Part shown: positions 17,461 to 26,759 of the stretch, piece by piece
How positions within the stretch are numbered: the first letter of the stretch is position 1
Layout: each line of letters starts with the position of its first letter
Assembly: GCF_009760405.1 (NCBI RefSeq)
Contig: NZ_WRPP01000004.1
Location: forward strand, 186,001 to 250,000
Direction: 5' to 3'
Origin: Nocardia terrae
GTDB lineage: Bacteria; Actinomycetota; Actinomycetes; Mycobacteriales; Mycobacteriaceae
DNA length: 64,000 nt
Made by a program: the position numbers and the translations under genes
The notes under the pieces: generated by a model
Told to the model about the DNA's origin: nothing
The model's database searches: none
The model's input: the letters and a program-made list of their open reading frames with translations, nothing else

Positions 17461-20400
17461 TCATGCCGTGGCGTCGATCTCCGTCAGCTTCTTGGTGAGA
17501 TCTGCGCCGATGGTCGCGATACGCGGCTCATCGATGATCTGGAGATGGTCACCCGGGATGTGGATGATCTCCAGATCTGAAATGTGCTCGGACCAACCGC
17601 CGTTCGGACGACGATCACCGAATCGCGGCTCCAGCTCGATGAGCCCGTCGTGGTAGCGGTCGGCGAGGTAGAGGGTCACAGCACCGTCGTAATCCGACAA
17701 CTCGAGCTTCTGCAGCTCTCGGTTCTCGATGAACGACGTGCGCTGGTGCTCCATCACACCACCCGGAATGTTCGCGCCCGCGAACTTGACCAGCTCCATG
17801 ATGATCTGGATCTGCTCTTCGTCCGAAGCCGAGGCCAGCTCTTCCAGCTGCTCGTCATCGAGCTCGCCGTTGAAGCCGTAGGTCTTCTGCGCGAAGGCCT
17901 GGTACCGGCGCATGCGCGCCAGCCGCTCCTCGGGCGTGTTGTGCTCGGGCTCAACCGGAATGGCCAGGTCGATCAGGCCGACCAGACGCACGTCCGCACC
18001 TTCGGCGCGCATGAGCTGCGCGACGGTCAGCGCGAACACCGCGCCCAGCGACCAGCCGTAGAAGACGTACGGGCCCTCCGGCTGACGCTTGCGGATTTCC
18101 GGAATGTACTGGCGCGCGCGCTCTTCGATGGTGCCGTCGGTGCGTTCGAAGCCGTACATCGGGGTACCGGCCGGAAGCCGCTTCAGCAGCGGCTCGTAGA
18201 CCAGGGTGTTGCCGCCCGACGGGTGGAAAACGAAGACCGGCACGGCATTCGAACCGGCTTCCTTCGCACGCAGGGTCCGAACGAAGCCCTCGACGTCATC
18301 GCCGTGCTCCTGGTACTCCGCCACGACATCGGAGATCTTCTCGATGGTCGTGCATTCGCGAATCCGTTCGGGATCGATCTGCGCCTTGGCACGCTCGGAC
18401 AGCCGCGCGACCAGCTTGTCGAAGGTCTCGTCGTCGAGCTTCGGCAGCGGGTTGAAGATGCCGCCCGCCGACTTGCCCGTCACCAGTGCCCAGGTCGCGA
18501 AGACCAGCCGCTCCGGCGCGTTGCGGGGCGGGACATTGTCGGCATCGGTCTCGGCGATCGGCGCGGCCGACTCGTGCTCGGCCGCAACCGCTTCGGCCTC
18601 CGCCTCGATCTGCTCGGCCTCGGCCACCGGGGAGGTGGTCTCGACGCTGGGCAGCAGCGCCGCCGGGTCCTTGCCCTCGGCCAGGGCATTGCGCGCGGCC
18701 GAGATGAAGTCGGCGTCGACCGAGATGTCCTCGCCGGCGGCCTGCCGGGCGGCGATCTCGTCGAGCTGATCGCGGTGCTCGATGGCGTAGCGCAGCACCT
18801 TGCCGACCTCGAGCAGGCTGGCGTCGCGCACCGCCTGGATCTGCAGCTGCGGGATGTCGAATTCGTATTCGACGCGGTTCTTGATGCGCATGGCCATCAG
18901 CGAGTCCAGACCCAGCTCCATGAGCGGGATCTCCATGGGCAGGTCCTCGACCGCGTAGCCCATGGACTCGGCCACGATGATCGCCAGCCGCGCCTCGATG
19001 GTCTGGGTGCCGTTCGGGTCCCAGCGCTCGCCGGGTGCGGCCTCGATCGCGGCGGCCGGAGCCGGAGCCGCCTCGACGGCCGCGACCGGCTGTGCCACAA
19101 CCGATTCCGGCAGCGGAGCGCCGGAGGTGACGACCGCGTCGAAGAGCGGGCTGAAGGCGCTGCCGTTCTTGGCGTGCACCGAGACCGACGCGCCGCCCGG
19201 GTGCGGGGTGAGCGTGGTGGTCAGGGTGCCCGCGGCCGGAATCTGGCCGTGGGCGAGCGAAGCGCCGACGGTGACGTCCGAAAGCACCTGGGCGGCAGCG
19301 GCGTTCACCAGCGCGGCCAGGTCGGTGACGGCCGACGCCTGGACCTCCCACACGTGGCGGCCGTCCGGCAGCGCCACGTGCGCGCCGGGGACGCGGGCGT
19401 TGCCCGAGCCGCCGCCGAAGCCGCCGGACACCTTGGGCCAGTACTGCTTGCGCACGAACGCGGTGCGCGGCACGTCGGCGTAGTCACCGGCGGGCAGCAG
19501 CGAGGGCAGGTCCACCTTGTGGCCCTGCACGTACAGCTGCGCCAGCGCGGCGATGACGCCCCCGGCCTCGTCTTCCTTGCGCTTGAGCGTCGGGATCAGC
19601 GCCGCGTTGTGCACGCCCGCCGAGTAGGTGGTGCCCAGCACCTGCATGAGCGTCACCGAGTGCGGCGCGAGCTCGAGGAAGGTGGTGATGCCGGTGTCCA
19701 CGGCCTTGCGAATGGCATTGGTGAAGTACACCGAGCCGCGCATGTTCATGCACCAGTAGTCGACATCGTGGACCGGGGCGTGGCCCGCCTTGTAGACGGC
19801 GTCCTGGTGGACGGTCGAGTACAGGTCGCGCTTGAGCTTGGTGGGCTCGATGCCCGCCAGCTCGGCGGCGAGTTCGCCCAGCAGCATGTCCATCTGCGAG
19901 GTGTGGCCCGCGCCGCGGGTCGGCAGCACGCGCGCGAACTTGCCCTCGGATTCGGCGCGCGCCACGATGGCCTGCACCTGCTCCGGGATGCCGCCGATGA
20001 CCGTATTGGTCGGCGCGGCGTAGATCGCGACCTCGATATCGGGGAACTCGGACTTGAGCGCCTCGATGTCGGCGGCGCTGTACTCCAGCAGGGCCATATT
20101 GCGGACCTGGTCGTCGGTCAGCATGGCCTCGCCCTCGGCCATCAACCGTGAGCGGGCGCAGATCACGCGGACCGCGTCCTCGAGCGGCAGACCGCCCGAA
20201 ATGTAGGCTCCCGCAACCTCACCCTGCGAATGGCCGACCACGCCCTCGGGCTCCGCGCCGTGCGCGCGCAGCACCGAGGCCAGACCCACCTGAATGGTGA
20301 AGGTGCCGACCTGGCCGGTGCCGATGTCCCAGTCCATGGAGTCGTCGAGGATCATCTCCTTGACCGAGTACCCGGCCTCGTCCATAACCAGCTCGTCGAC

Positions 20401-22599
20401 CTGATCGACGGTCTTACGGAAGATCGTGTTCTCGAGGTAGAGCTGCTTGCCCATCTTCCGGTGCTGCGCACCGAAACCGGCCATCACCCACAGCGCGCCC
20501 TTGGCGGCCGGGGAATCGGCGGTCCAGACGCTGTTGCCCGGCTTGCCCTCGGCAATGGCCCGCAGACCCGCGATGGCTTCCTCGTGGGTCTTGGCCACGA
20601 CCACACCGCGCGAACGGCCGTGATTGCGCTTGGCCAGCGAACGGGCCACGTTCTCCAGCGGAGTCGCCTGTCCTGCTTCGGATTCCAGCCAGTCGGCCAG
20701 ATCCTTGGCGGCCCGCTTGCGGCGCGAGGGCAGGTAGCCCGACACCGGGATGATGTACGGCAGCGGCTCGTCGCGGTCGACCCACTCCGGCTCCGGCGCA
20801 GCGGCTTCCGTAATGGCCTCCGCCTCGGCGACCACCTCGGTGGTCTCGTCGTCGAGGTCGGTGGTCTCCGGGATCTCGGGCGCGACCGGGGTCGGTACGT
20901 ACTCCTGGATGACCACGTGCGCGTTGGTGCCACCGAAACCGAAGCCGGAGACGCCGATGGTGGCGGTGCCGCTGTAGCGCGGGAACTCGGTGGGCTCGTC
21001 AACAACCTTGAGGTGCGCCTGATCCCAGGGAATGAACGGGTTGGGTCCGGTGAAGTTGATGCTCGGCGGGATGACGTTGTTCTGCAACGCCATGATCACC
21101 TTGGCCAGGCTGGCCGCGCCCGCGCCGGACTCGATGTGGCCGAAGTTGGACTTGGCAGAACCGAGGAGGGCGGGCTTGTCGTCCTCGCGACCGCGACCGA
21201 TCACGCGGCCGAGCGCATCCGCCTCGATCGGGTCACCGAGGAGAGTGCCGGTGCCGTGCGCCTCGATGTAATCGACGGCGGACGGGGCGATCCCAGCATC
21301 CCGGTACGCGCGGCGCAACACCTCGGCCTGGGCATCCGGGTTCGGAGCAAGAAGACCGTTGGAGCGGCCGTCGCTGTTGACCGCCGACCCCTTGATCACC
21401 GCGAGGATTTTGTCACCATCGCGCTCGGCGTCGGCCAGACGCTTGAGCACGATCAGGCCCGCACCCTCCGAACGGATGAAGCCGTCGGCGTCCTTCGAGA
21501 ACGCCTTGAGGTGGCCATCCTTGGCGAAGACGCCGTTGACCTCGAAACCGAGGGTGGCGACCGGAGCCAGGATCATGTTGATGCCACCGGCGAGCGCCAG
21601 ATCGGAGTCACCGTTGCGCAGCGAACGCACCGCCTCGTGCACAGCCACCAGGGTGGACGAGCAGGCGGTGTCGACGGCCACGGACGGGCCGCGGAAGTCG
21701 TAGAAGTAGGAGACGCGGTTGGGAATGATCGCGGAGGATGAACCCATCAGGGCATAGCCCTCGGCCGAGATGGGCACGTTCGGATCGCGCTGCCCACCCG
21801 CCGCACCCGCGACGATGAAGCTGAAGTCGTTGGTCGAAGTGCCGACGAACATACCGACCGGCTTGCCCTTGAGCTCGTTAGCCGGAATCCTGGCGTGCTC
21901 CAAGGCTTCCCAGGTCAGCTCCATCATGAGCCGCTGCTGCGGGTCGACGCGCTCGACCTCGACGGGTGACATGGCGAAGAACTCCGCATCGAAGCCCTTG
22001 ACCACGTCCTGGTCGAGATAGCCGCCCAGCGTGTTGGCCTGCTCGATGGCCTCGGCGAGGCGCGGATCACCCTTGAACTCGTCCCAACGACCCTCGGGTA
22101 GTTCACGAATCGCGTCACCGCGATTGATCAGGAACTCCCAGGTGGATTCGGGCGTATCACCCGCCCCCGGCAACCGGGTGGACAAACCGACGATGGCGAT
22201 ATCGTGCGCCTCGCCCGGCTGGAATCCCGTCGTATAGAACGAATCGTCGGCCGCCTCGGCCGGAACGTCGGGCTCCCCGTTGATGATTCGCTCGGCCAAC
22301 GACCCGATGGTCGGGTGCTGATACACGATGGTCGCGTTCAGGACGACCCCGGTGAGCTCCTCGATATCGCCACCGAGCGCGAGCGCGTCGCGGGACGCCA
22401 GGCCGAATTCCTCCATCGGCCGGTCCACGGTGATGTTCTCGATCGGCTGCCCGGTCGCGTCGGCGACCCAGCGCCGCAGCCATTCCCGCAGATCCGCCAC
22501 CGACATATCGGTGACCGCAGCCTTGGGTTTGGCGGTCTCGCCGTCCGTCGGAGCGTTGTCGGTCGTCTGGGTGGGGTTCGTGCCCTCGTTCTCAGCCAT
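17461..22599 (-). CDS. pks13: Mycolate-condensing polyketide synthase Pks13
   Basis: This 1712-aa type I PKS joins the FadD32-activated meromycolate to the carboxylated alpha chain, giving the alpha-alkyl beta-keto precursor of mycolic acids. Domains in order: ACP1 (Ser69 in GLASRD), ketosynthase (about 130-565; Cys313 in DTACSS, His448 in EAHGTGT, His488 in NFGH), acyltransferase (about 700-1010; Ser791 in GHSQGE), ACP2 (Ser1233 in GLDSL) and thioesterase (about 1450-1712; Ser1517 in GWSLG, His1685 in GDH). Acidic/Ala-rich linkers lie near 575-605 and 1320-1350. All catalytic residues are present and the length is normal for the family. Confidence 0.97.
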   Translation of the reverse strand: MAENEGTNPTQTTDNAPTDGETAKPKAAVTDMSVADLREWLRRWVADATGQPIENITVDRPMEEFGLASRDALALGGDIEELTGVVLNATIVYQHPTIGSLAERIINGEPDVPAEAADDSFYTTGFQPGEAHDIAIVGLSTRLPGAGDTPESTWEFLINRGDAIRELPEGRWDEFKGDPRLAEAIEQANTLGGYLDQDVVKGFDAEFFAMSPVEVERVDPQQRLMMELTWEALEHARIPANELKGKPVGMFVGTSTNDFSFIVAGAAGGQRDPNVPISAEGYALMGSSSAIIPNRVSYFYDFRGPSVAVDTACSSTLVAVHEAVRSLRNGDSDLALAGGINMILAPVATLGFEVNGVFAKDGHLKAFSKDADGFIRSEGAGLIVLKRLADAERDGDKILAVIKGSAVNSDGRSNGLLAPNPDAQAEVLRRAYRDAGIAPSAVDYIEAHGTGTLLGDPIEADALGRVIGRGREDDKPALLGSAKSNFGHIESGAGAASLAKVIMALQNNVIPPSINFTGPNPFIPWDQAHLKVVDEPTEFPRYSGTATIGVSGFGFGGTNAHVVIQEYVPTPVAPEIPETTDLDDETTEVVAEAEAITEAAAPEPEWVDRDEPLPYIIPVSGYLPSRRKRAAKDLADWLESEAGQATPLENVARSLAKRNHGRSRGVVVAKTHEEAIAGLRAIAEGKPGNSVWTADSPAAKGALWVMAGFGAQHRKMGKQLYLENTIFRKTVDQVDELVMDEAGYSVKEMILDDSMDWDIGTGQVGTFTIQVGLASVLRAHGAEPEGVVGHSQGEVAGAYISGGLPLEDAVRVICARSRLMAEGEAMLTDDQVRNMALLEYSAADIEALKSEFPDIEVAIYAAPTNTVIGGIPEQVQAIVARAESEGKFARVLPTRGAGHTSQMDMLLGELAAELAGIEPTKLKRDLYSTVHQDAVYKAGHAPVHDVDYWCMNMRGSVYFTNAIRKAVDTGITTFLELAPHSVTLMQVLGTTYSAGVHNAALIPTLKRKEDEAGGVIAALAQLYVQGHKVDLPSLLPAGDYADVPRTAFVRKQYWPKVSGGFGGGSGNARVPGAHVALPDGRHVWEVQASAVTDLAALVNAAAAQVLSDVTVGASLAHGQIPAAGTLTTTLTPHPGGASVSVHAKNGSAFSPLFDAVVTSGAPLPESVVAQPVAAVEAAPAPAAAIEAAPGERWDPNGTQTIEARLAIIVAESMGYAVEDLPMEIPLMELGLDSLMAMRIKNRVEYEFDIPQLQIQAVRDASLLEVGKVLRYAIEHRDQLDEIAARQAAGEDISVDADFISAARNALAEGKDPAALLPSVETTSPVAEAEQIEAEAEAVAAEHESAAPIAETDADNVPPRNAPERLVFATWALVTGKSAGGIFNPLPKLDDETFDKLVARLSERAKAQIDPERIRECTTIEKISDVVAEYQEHGDDVEGFVRTLRAKEAGSNAVPVFVFHPSGGNTLVYEPLLKRLPAGTPMYGFERTDGTIEERARQYIPEIRKRQPEGPYVFYGWSLGAVFALTVAQLMRAEGADVRLVGLIDLAIPVEPEHNTPEERLARMRRYQAFAQKTYGFNGELDDEQLEELASASDEEQIQIIMELVKFAGANIPGGVMEHQRTSFIENRELQKLELSDYDGAVTLYLADRYHDGLIELEPRFGDRRPNGGWSEHISDLEIIHIPGDHLQIIDEPRIATIGADLTKKLTEIDATA

Positions 22600-22662
22600 C
22601 AGTTCCTCAAGCTACCTGTCTGCGTACGGTGCGCGGCGTGAATCGTGGTTGGTGATCCATGC

Positions 22663-22699
22663 ATGAATGGCGCGAGCCGAACCGGCTCGCGCCATTCAT
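22663..22699. terminator. Perfect 17-bp hairpin between fadD32 and pks13
   Basis: ATGAATGGCGCGAGCCG (22663-22679) pairs perfectly with CGGCTCGCGCCATTCAT (22683-22699) around a 3-base loop. The right arm ends 16 bases past the fadD32 stop, and the left arm lies about 63 bases before pks13. It could be a terminator, an attenuator or an mRNA processing site. Confidence 0.6.
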
Positions 22700-22715
22700 C
22701 TGTGAGACGGTCGTC

Positions 22716-24638
22716 TCACTCCTCGTCTGGTGCATCGGGGAAGGCCTGCTGCGTGTAACCACCACGCAGTGTGCCTCCCATGTACTCAGCCTTGCAGGCA
22801 CGACGCGCGATCTTGCCGCTGGACGTGCGCGGGATCGACCCGGCGGGAACGAGGAGGATGTCACGCGCGGTGACACCGTGCCGGGAGGAGATGGCCGCGC
22901 GGACCGCGTCGGCGATGGGGCCGGGATCGGCCTTGCCCGCGCCCGGACCACGCTCAGCCACGATAACCAGCTGTTCGCTGGCATCGTCGGCGTCGAAGCT
23001 CAGACCTGAATGGCTGTCCTGGGCAAAGACTTCGGCGGGCAGCTGGTTGGCCGGGACCGAGAAGGCCGCGACGTAACCGGCGCGCAGCATGGTCGAGGCT
23101 TCCTCGGCGGAGTGCTCGAGATCCTGCGGGTAGTGGTTGCGGCCGTCCACGATCACCAGATCCTTGACGCGACCGGTGATGTAGAGCTCGCCGTCCACGT
23201 ACACGCCGTAGTCGCCGGTGCGCAGCCAGATGCCGTCGGCCGGAACGCCTTCGGCGTGGCTGCCCTCGGGCTGGCGACGGGCCAGCTGGTTGCGGAAGGT
23301 CTTCTGGGTTTCCTCGGCGCGACCCCAGTAGCCGATGCCGATGTTGTTGCCGTGCAGCCAGATCTCGCCGACCTCGCCGTCGGCCACCTCGCGGGCGCCC
23401 TCGGGGGAGTCGATGGACTCGGCGTCGACGATGGTGGCCCACTGCGACAGCGACACATAACCGCAGGAGACCTGCGCGATGGCGTTCTCGGTGCCCGGCT
23501 CGACCTTCACCACGCGACCGGCATTGAGCTCGTCGCGATCGACGTAGATGACCTTGGCCTCGTCCTCGTGCCGGGTGGCCGACACGAACAGGGTGGCCTC
23601 GGCCATGCCGTAGCAGGGCTTGATGGCGGTCTTGGGCAGGCCGTACGGCGCGAACGCCTCGTTGAACTTCTTCATCGACTTGGTGGTCACCGGCTCGGAG
23701 CCGTTGATCAGGCCGAGGACGTTCGACAGGTCCAGCGACTCGCCCGCCTTGGGCAGGCCGCGGACGGCGGCGTGCTCGAAGGCGAAGTTCGGTGCGGCGG
23801 CGAAGGTTCCGGCGCCGTCGGAGACCGCGGCCAGCTCGTTGATCCAGCGCGCGGGACGGCGCACGAACGAGGCCGGGGACATGATGGTGATGTACTTGCC
23901 GCCCACGGCGGGCAGGATCACCGTCAGCAGACCCATGTCGTGGTACAGCGGCAGCCAGGTGACGCCGCGCGAATTCTCGTTCAGGTCAAGCGCGTTCACC
24001 ATCTGCAGCACATTGGTGCCGACACCGCGATGGGTGATCTCGACACCGGCGGGCACGCGGGTGGAACCGGAGGTGTACTGCAGGTAGGCGATGTCGTCGA
24101 CCGCGATGTCCGGGCGGATCCAGGATTCGCCGACGCTGTCGGGAATCGCGTCCACCGCGATGATGCGCGGGCGCTGGGCCGCGGGCAGCGAGCGGAAGAA
24201 CTGGCGGACGCCGGCGGCGGAGGAGCTGGCGGTCAGGATCGCCGAGGGCGTGCAGTCACCGAGGACCGCGTGCAGGCGGTCGGTGTGGCCCGGCTCGTCC
24301 GGATCGAACAGCGGCACGGAGATGGTGCCCGCGTAGATGGCGGCGAAGAAGGAGATGACGTAATCCAGCCCCTGCGGAGCCAGGATCGCGACCCGATCGC
24401 CCCGCTTGGTCACCTGCTGCAGTCGGGCGGCCACCGCGCGCAGCCGCGTGCCGAACTGACTCCAAGTGAGGTCCTGGTACTCACCGTCGCGCTCGCGTGA
24501 GTAGTCGATGTAGCGGTAGGCCAAGTCATTGGCGTCATTACCATGGGTGTGCTTCTCGACGTAGTCGACGAGGGTGCGTCCCTCGGGAATCGTGATGTTC
24601 CCCGTTTCGTCGAGGTAATCGTCGAAAGTCTCGTCCAT
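22716..24638 (-). CDS. fadD32: Long-chain fatty acyl-AMP ligase FadD32
   Basis: FadD32 is a 640-aa FAAL enzyme that adenylates the meromycolate chain and loads it on the N-terminal ACP of Pks13. Visible motifs are YTSGST (P-loop), the FAAL block PLYHDMGLL, YGMAEATLF, the hinge region GDYGVYVDGELYITGR, and the C-terminal catalytic lysine Lys609 in RTSSGK. ATG 24638 (MDETFDDYLD) is chosen over a longer frame because a purine-rich GGAGGAGAAGG site precedes it and because mycobacterial FadD32 is about 637 aa. It lies 116 bases upstream of pks13, with a strong hairpin in between. Confidence 0.95.
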   Translation of the reverse strand: MDETFDDYLDETGNITIPEGRTLVDYVEKHTHGNDANDLAYRYIDYSRERDGEYQDLTWSQFGTRLRAVAARLQQVTKRGDRVAILAPQGLDYVISFFAAIYAGTISVPLFDPDEPGHTDRLHAVLGDCTPSAILTASSSAAGVRQFFRSLPAAQRPRIIAVDAIPDSVGESWIRPDIAVDDIAYLQYTSGSTRVPAGVEITHRGVGTNVLQMVNALDLNENSRGVTWLPLYHDMGLLTVILPAVGGKYITIMSPASFVRRPARWINELAAVSDGAGTFAAAPNFAFEHAAVRGLPKAGESLDLSNVLGLINGSEPVTTKSMKKFNEAFAPYGLPKTAIKPCYGMAEATLFVSATRHEDEAKVIYVDRDELNAGRVVKVEPGTENAIAQVSCGYVSLSQWATIVDAESIDSPEGAREVADGEVGEIWLHGNNIGIGYWGRAEETQKTFRNQLARRQPEGSHAEGVPADGIWLRTGDYGVYVDGELYITGRVKDLVIVDGRNHYPQDLEHSAEEASTMLRAGYVAAFSVPANQLPAEVFAQDSHSGLSFDADDASEQLVIVAERGPGAGKADPGPIADAVRAAISSRHGVTARDILLVPAGSIPRTSSGKIARRACKAEYMGGTLRGGYTQQAFPDAPDEE

Positions 24639-25111
24639 TCCTTCTTCTCCTCCGAGGCACACGCGGCATGAGACGGCATGCATTGCCGCTGTTACCTGTG
24701 AGGCCCCGACTCTCTTCGCCCGCGGGAGCTCCATGGGAGAGCCAACCTGCAGAATTGTGTTGCGGTCTGCGCGGTGACCGTCTATTGGCTAGATGTTCTC
24801 AAACCAGGGACATGTTACAGAGGGGTCGTCCGGCCATGCTTCGGAGCGGCCGAACATCTCCCAGCTCACACCTCTGGGCTAGTGCTTCACCGGCGCGAAT
24901 GCCTCCAAATGGGTGGGGAGCGCCCCACATAGGACACAACAAGGTCATGGATGTGAGTTGCCGCACGCACCGGGTCTCGGCTGTGTCGCAACCCGGAGCA
25001 CTTTACCGGGTGACCCCGAAACTGGGGGGTCGGTCGGGTGGGGTCACACGAGAGGACGAGTGCTCATCATCAATGGTGCGCCCCGGCGCATAAGAAACGC
25101 TGAGCCGATGC
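24639..25111. other. 473-base non-coding region upstream of fadD32
   Basis: No supported gene lies here. Being upstream of leftward fadD32 it should contain the promoter of the fadD32-pks13-accD4 group. A weak inverted repeat, GACCCC/GGGGTC with an 8-base spacer, lies at 25012-25031. GGCATG occurs twice near 24667 and 24676. No confident promoter boxes were identified. Confidence 0.5.
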
Positions 25112-26095
25112 TTACGAATGTGCCGGGTGCGGAGCGTTTTCGATGAGGCCCGAGGCCCAGTTCACGGTCCACACGGTGGCCGTGGTGCCGTTGTCGTCGA
25201 CCTGATAGCCGTTGTAGAGGCTGTGCACCGGGTTGCCCGCGGCGCGGACCAGGATGTTCAGACTGCCGAGGATATTGGCGGGGTTCAGCGCCTGGCGCGG
25301 GGAGTCGCAGATCAAATCGCCTGCGGCGCAAATGGTGAAGGTCCGGTTGGCGAGTTTGCCGAAGCCGCCGCGCGGTCCGGTCATGGTGATGCCGGGGACG
25401 TTCAGGCCCTTGAGCGCCACCTCCGCGCCGACTCCCGGTGGGGTGGGGCCGATCTCGGTGGCCTCGCCCGGATCGCCCACATCGCGGCGGCCGTCGGCGA
25501 TGGTGGTCACGCCGAGTACCAGGTCCTCCGGAATCGGGCCCTTGCCCGCGCCGATCTGCGCGGCGATGTCACCGACGATCACGGCGCCCTGTGAGAAGCC
25601 CGCCAACACATAGGTGGTGAGCGGACATTTCTTGTAGGTCTGGGCGAGCTTGTCGGTGGACCGGGTGGCGCCCTCGGAACGACTGTTGTTGTAGGAGGAC
25701 TGGCCGTCGGGCGGAATGGCGATCGGGTTGGAGAACTGGGCCACGTACGGCGTGGTGTAGACCTCGACCCGCTCGTTCGGGAACTTGGCCCGAATCGGGT
25801 TGGAGATGTTGAGCATCAGCGACGCCGGGTTCGCGCTCGGGTTGTAGGGGTCGTCATTGCTGTTCGACTCCCAGGTGCCCGGCACCGACAGCAGGAACAC
25901 GTCCGGGCAGTCGGCCGGCTGCGACGTCGGACGGGTCGGCCCCGGGGGCTTGGGCCCCGGCAGCCGCAACCGGCCCGCCAGCAGGTACCACAGCAGCAGC
26001 GCCACCACGACCACGATCACGATCGCGGCGATGACGAGCAGCAGGCAACCCGCCGGCCGGGGCCGGCGTCGTCCGATTCGGCGTCGCGTCGTCAC
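25112..26095 (-). CDS. Cutinase-like envelope lipase/thioesterase (Rv3802c type)
   Basis: This 327-aa membrane-anchored serine hydrolase is of the cutinase family, orthologous by position and motifs to M. tuberculosis Rv3802c (Culp6), an essential phospholipase/thioesterase tied to mycolate layer homeostasis. A basic N-terminus and one helix (about 17-40) are followed by a Pro-rich linker and the alpha/beta-hydrolase fold with Ser168 in GFSQG, Asp260 in the CAAGDLIC motif and His291 in NPVHSLY. The GTG start overlaps the upstream lipoprotein stop as GTGA, a sign of translational coupling. It is separated from fadD32 by 473 bases. Confidence 0.92.
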   Translation of the reverse strand: MTTRRRIGRRRPRPAGCLLLVIAAIVIVVVVALLLWYLLAGRLRLPGPKPPGPTRPTSQPADCPDVFLLSVPGTWESNSNDDPYNPSANPASLMLNISNPIRAKFPNERVEVYTTPYVAQFSNPIAIPPDGQSSYNNSRSEGATRSTDKLAQTYKKCPLTTYVLAGFSQGAVIVGDIAAQIGAGKGPIPEDLVLGVTTIADGRRDVGDPGEATEIGPTPPGVGAEVALKGLNVPGITMTGPRGGFGKLANRTFTICAAGDLICDSPRQALNPANILGSLNILVRAAGNPVHSLYNGYQVDDNGTTATVWTVNWASGLIENAPHPAHS

Positions 26096-26625
26096 TTGTC
26101 GCAGTAGCTCTTCGAGGCGACGTCGTAGTAGATCTTGCCCGCCTGCTCGACCGACATCTTGGACGGATCGAAGGACGGATCGGAGCCGGCGATGGCGGTC
26201 ACGTAGGTGATGATCTGATCCTGCGGGGCGTTCTCCGACTTACCCTGGCAGACCAGGTTGGCCGCGGTGATGGCGATATCGGAGGAACCGGGGGTGATGC
26301 CGGCCTTCTTCAGCTCGTCGAGGAAGCCCTTCTCCTTGTCCGACAGGGCGGGCGAACCGCTCTGGGTGGTGAGGAACTGGCTCGGCACCGGCTGCGGACG
26401 CTCGGGCGAGGACGTCGCGGAATCCGGCGCGGGCTGCGGTGCGGCCTGATCCGTGGTGGACGGCGATCCCGCTGCCGGCGTCGTGGGCGCGGCGGAGGCG
26501 GCGCTCGTGGTGGTCAGCGTGGGCGTGCTCTTGGCGGTGGAATCGTTGCTACCGCAGGCGGCGAGCAGTCCGGCGGCGGCGATGGCGGCCACCACGCCGA
26601 ATACCTTTCCACGGGTTCCGTGCAT
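26092..26625 (-). CDS. DUF732-like lipoprotein
   Basis: This is a 177-aa predicted lipoprotein with lipobox LLAAC (Cys24). A Thr/Ser/Ala/Pro-rich spacer (about 28-85) precedes a small C-terminal domain with two cysteines, GFLDELKKAGI...NLVCQG...YYDVASKSYC, typical of the actinobacterial DUF732 family of unknown function. Its stop overlaps the start of the cutinase-like gene by four bases, so the two are probably made together. A role as accessory or regulator of that lipase is inference. The ATG start has AGGAAG upstream. Confidence 0.85.
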   Translation of the reverse strand: MHGTRGKVFGVVAAIAAAGLLAACGSNDSTAKSTPTLTTTSAASAAPTTPAAGSPSTTDQAAPQPAPDSATSSPERPQPVPSQFLTTQSGSPALSDKEKGFLDELKKAGITPGSSDIAITAANLVCQGKSENAPQDQIITYVTAIAGSDPSFDPSKMSVEQAGKIYYDVASKSYCDK

Positions 26626-26759
26626 CTATTCGCTTCCTATATCTGTCCAAGGGCAAAAGGTCGCCCCCAGGCTAGCCGTAACCCGGGTCGACGTCCCGGG
26701 CCACAACGGAACCTCATCTACTTCTTAGGGCCGCTTAGGGCCTGTTGGCCGGAAATGTC

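Noticed and set aside
17584..20151. Large plus-strand open frame opposite pks13
   Set aside because: The pks13 strand has all five catalytic domains; the opposite frame is Arg/Gly/Val-rich without domains.
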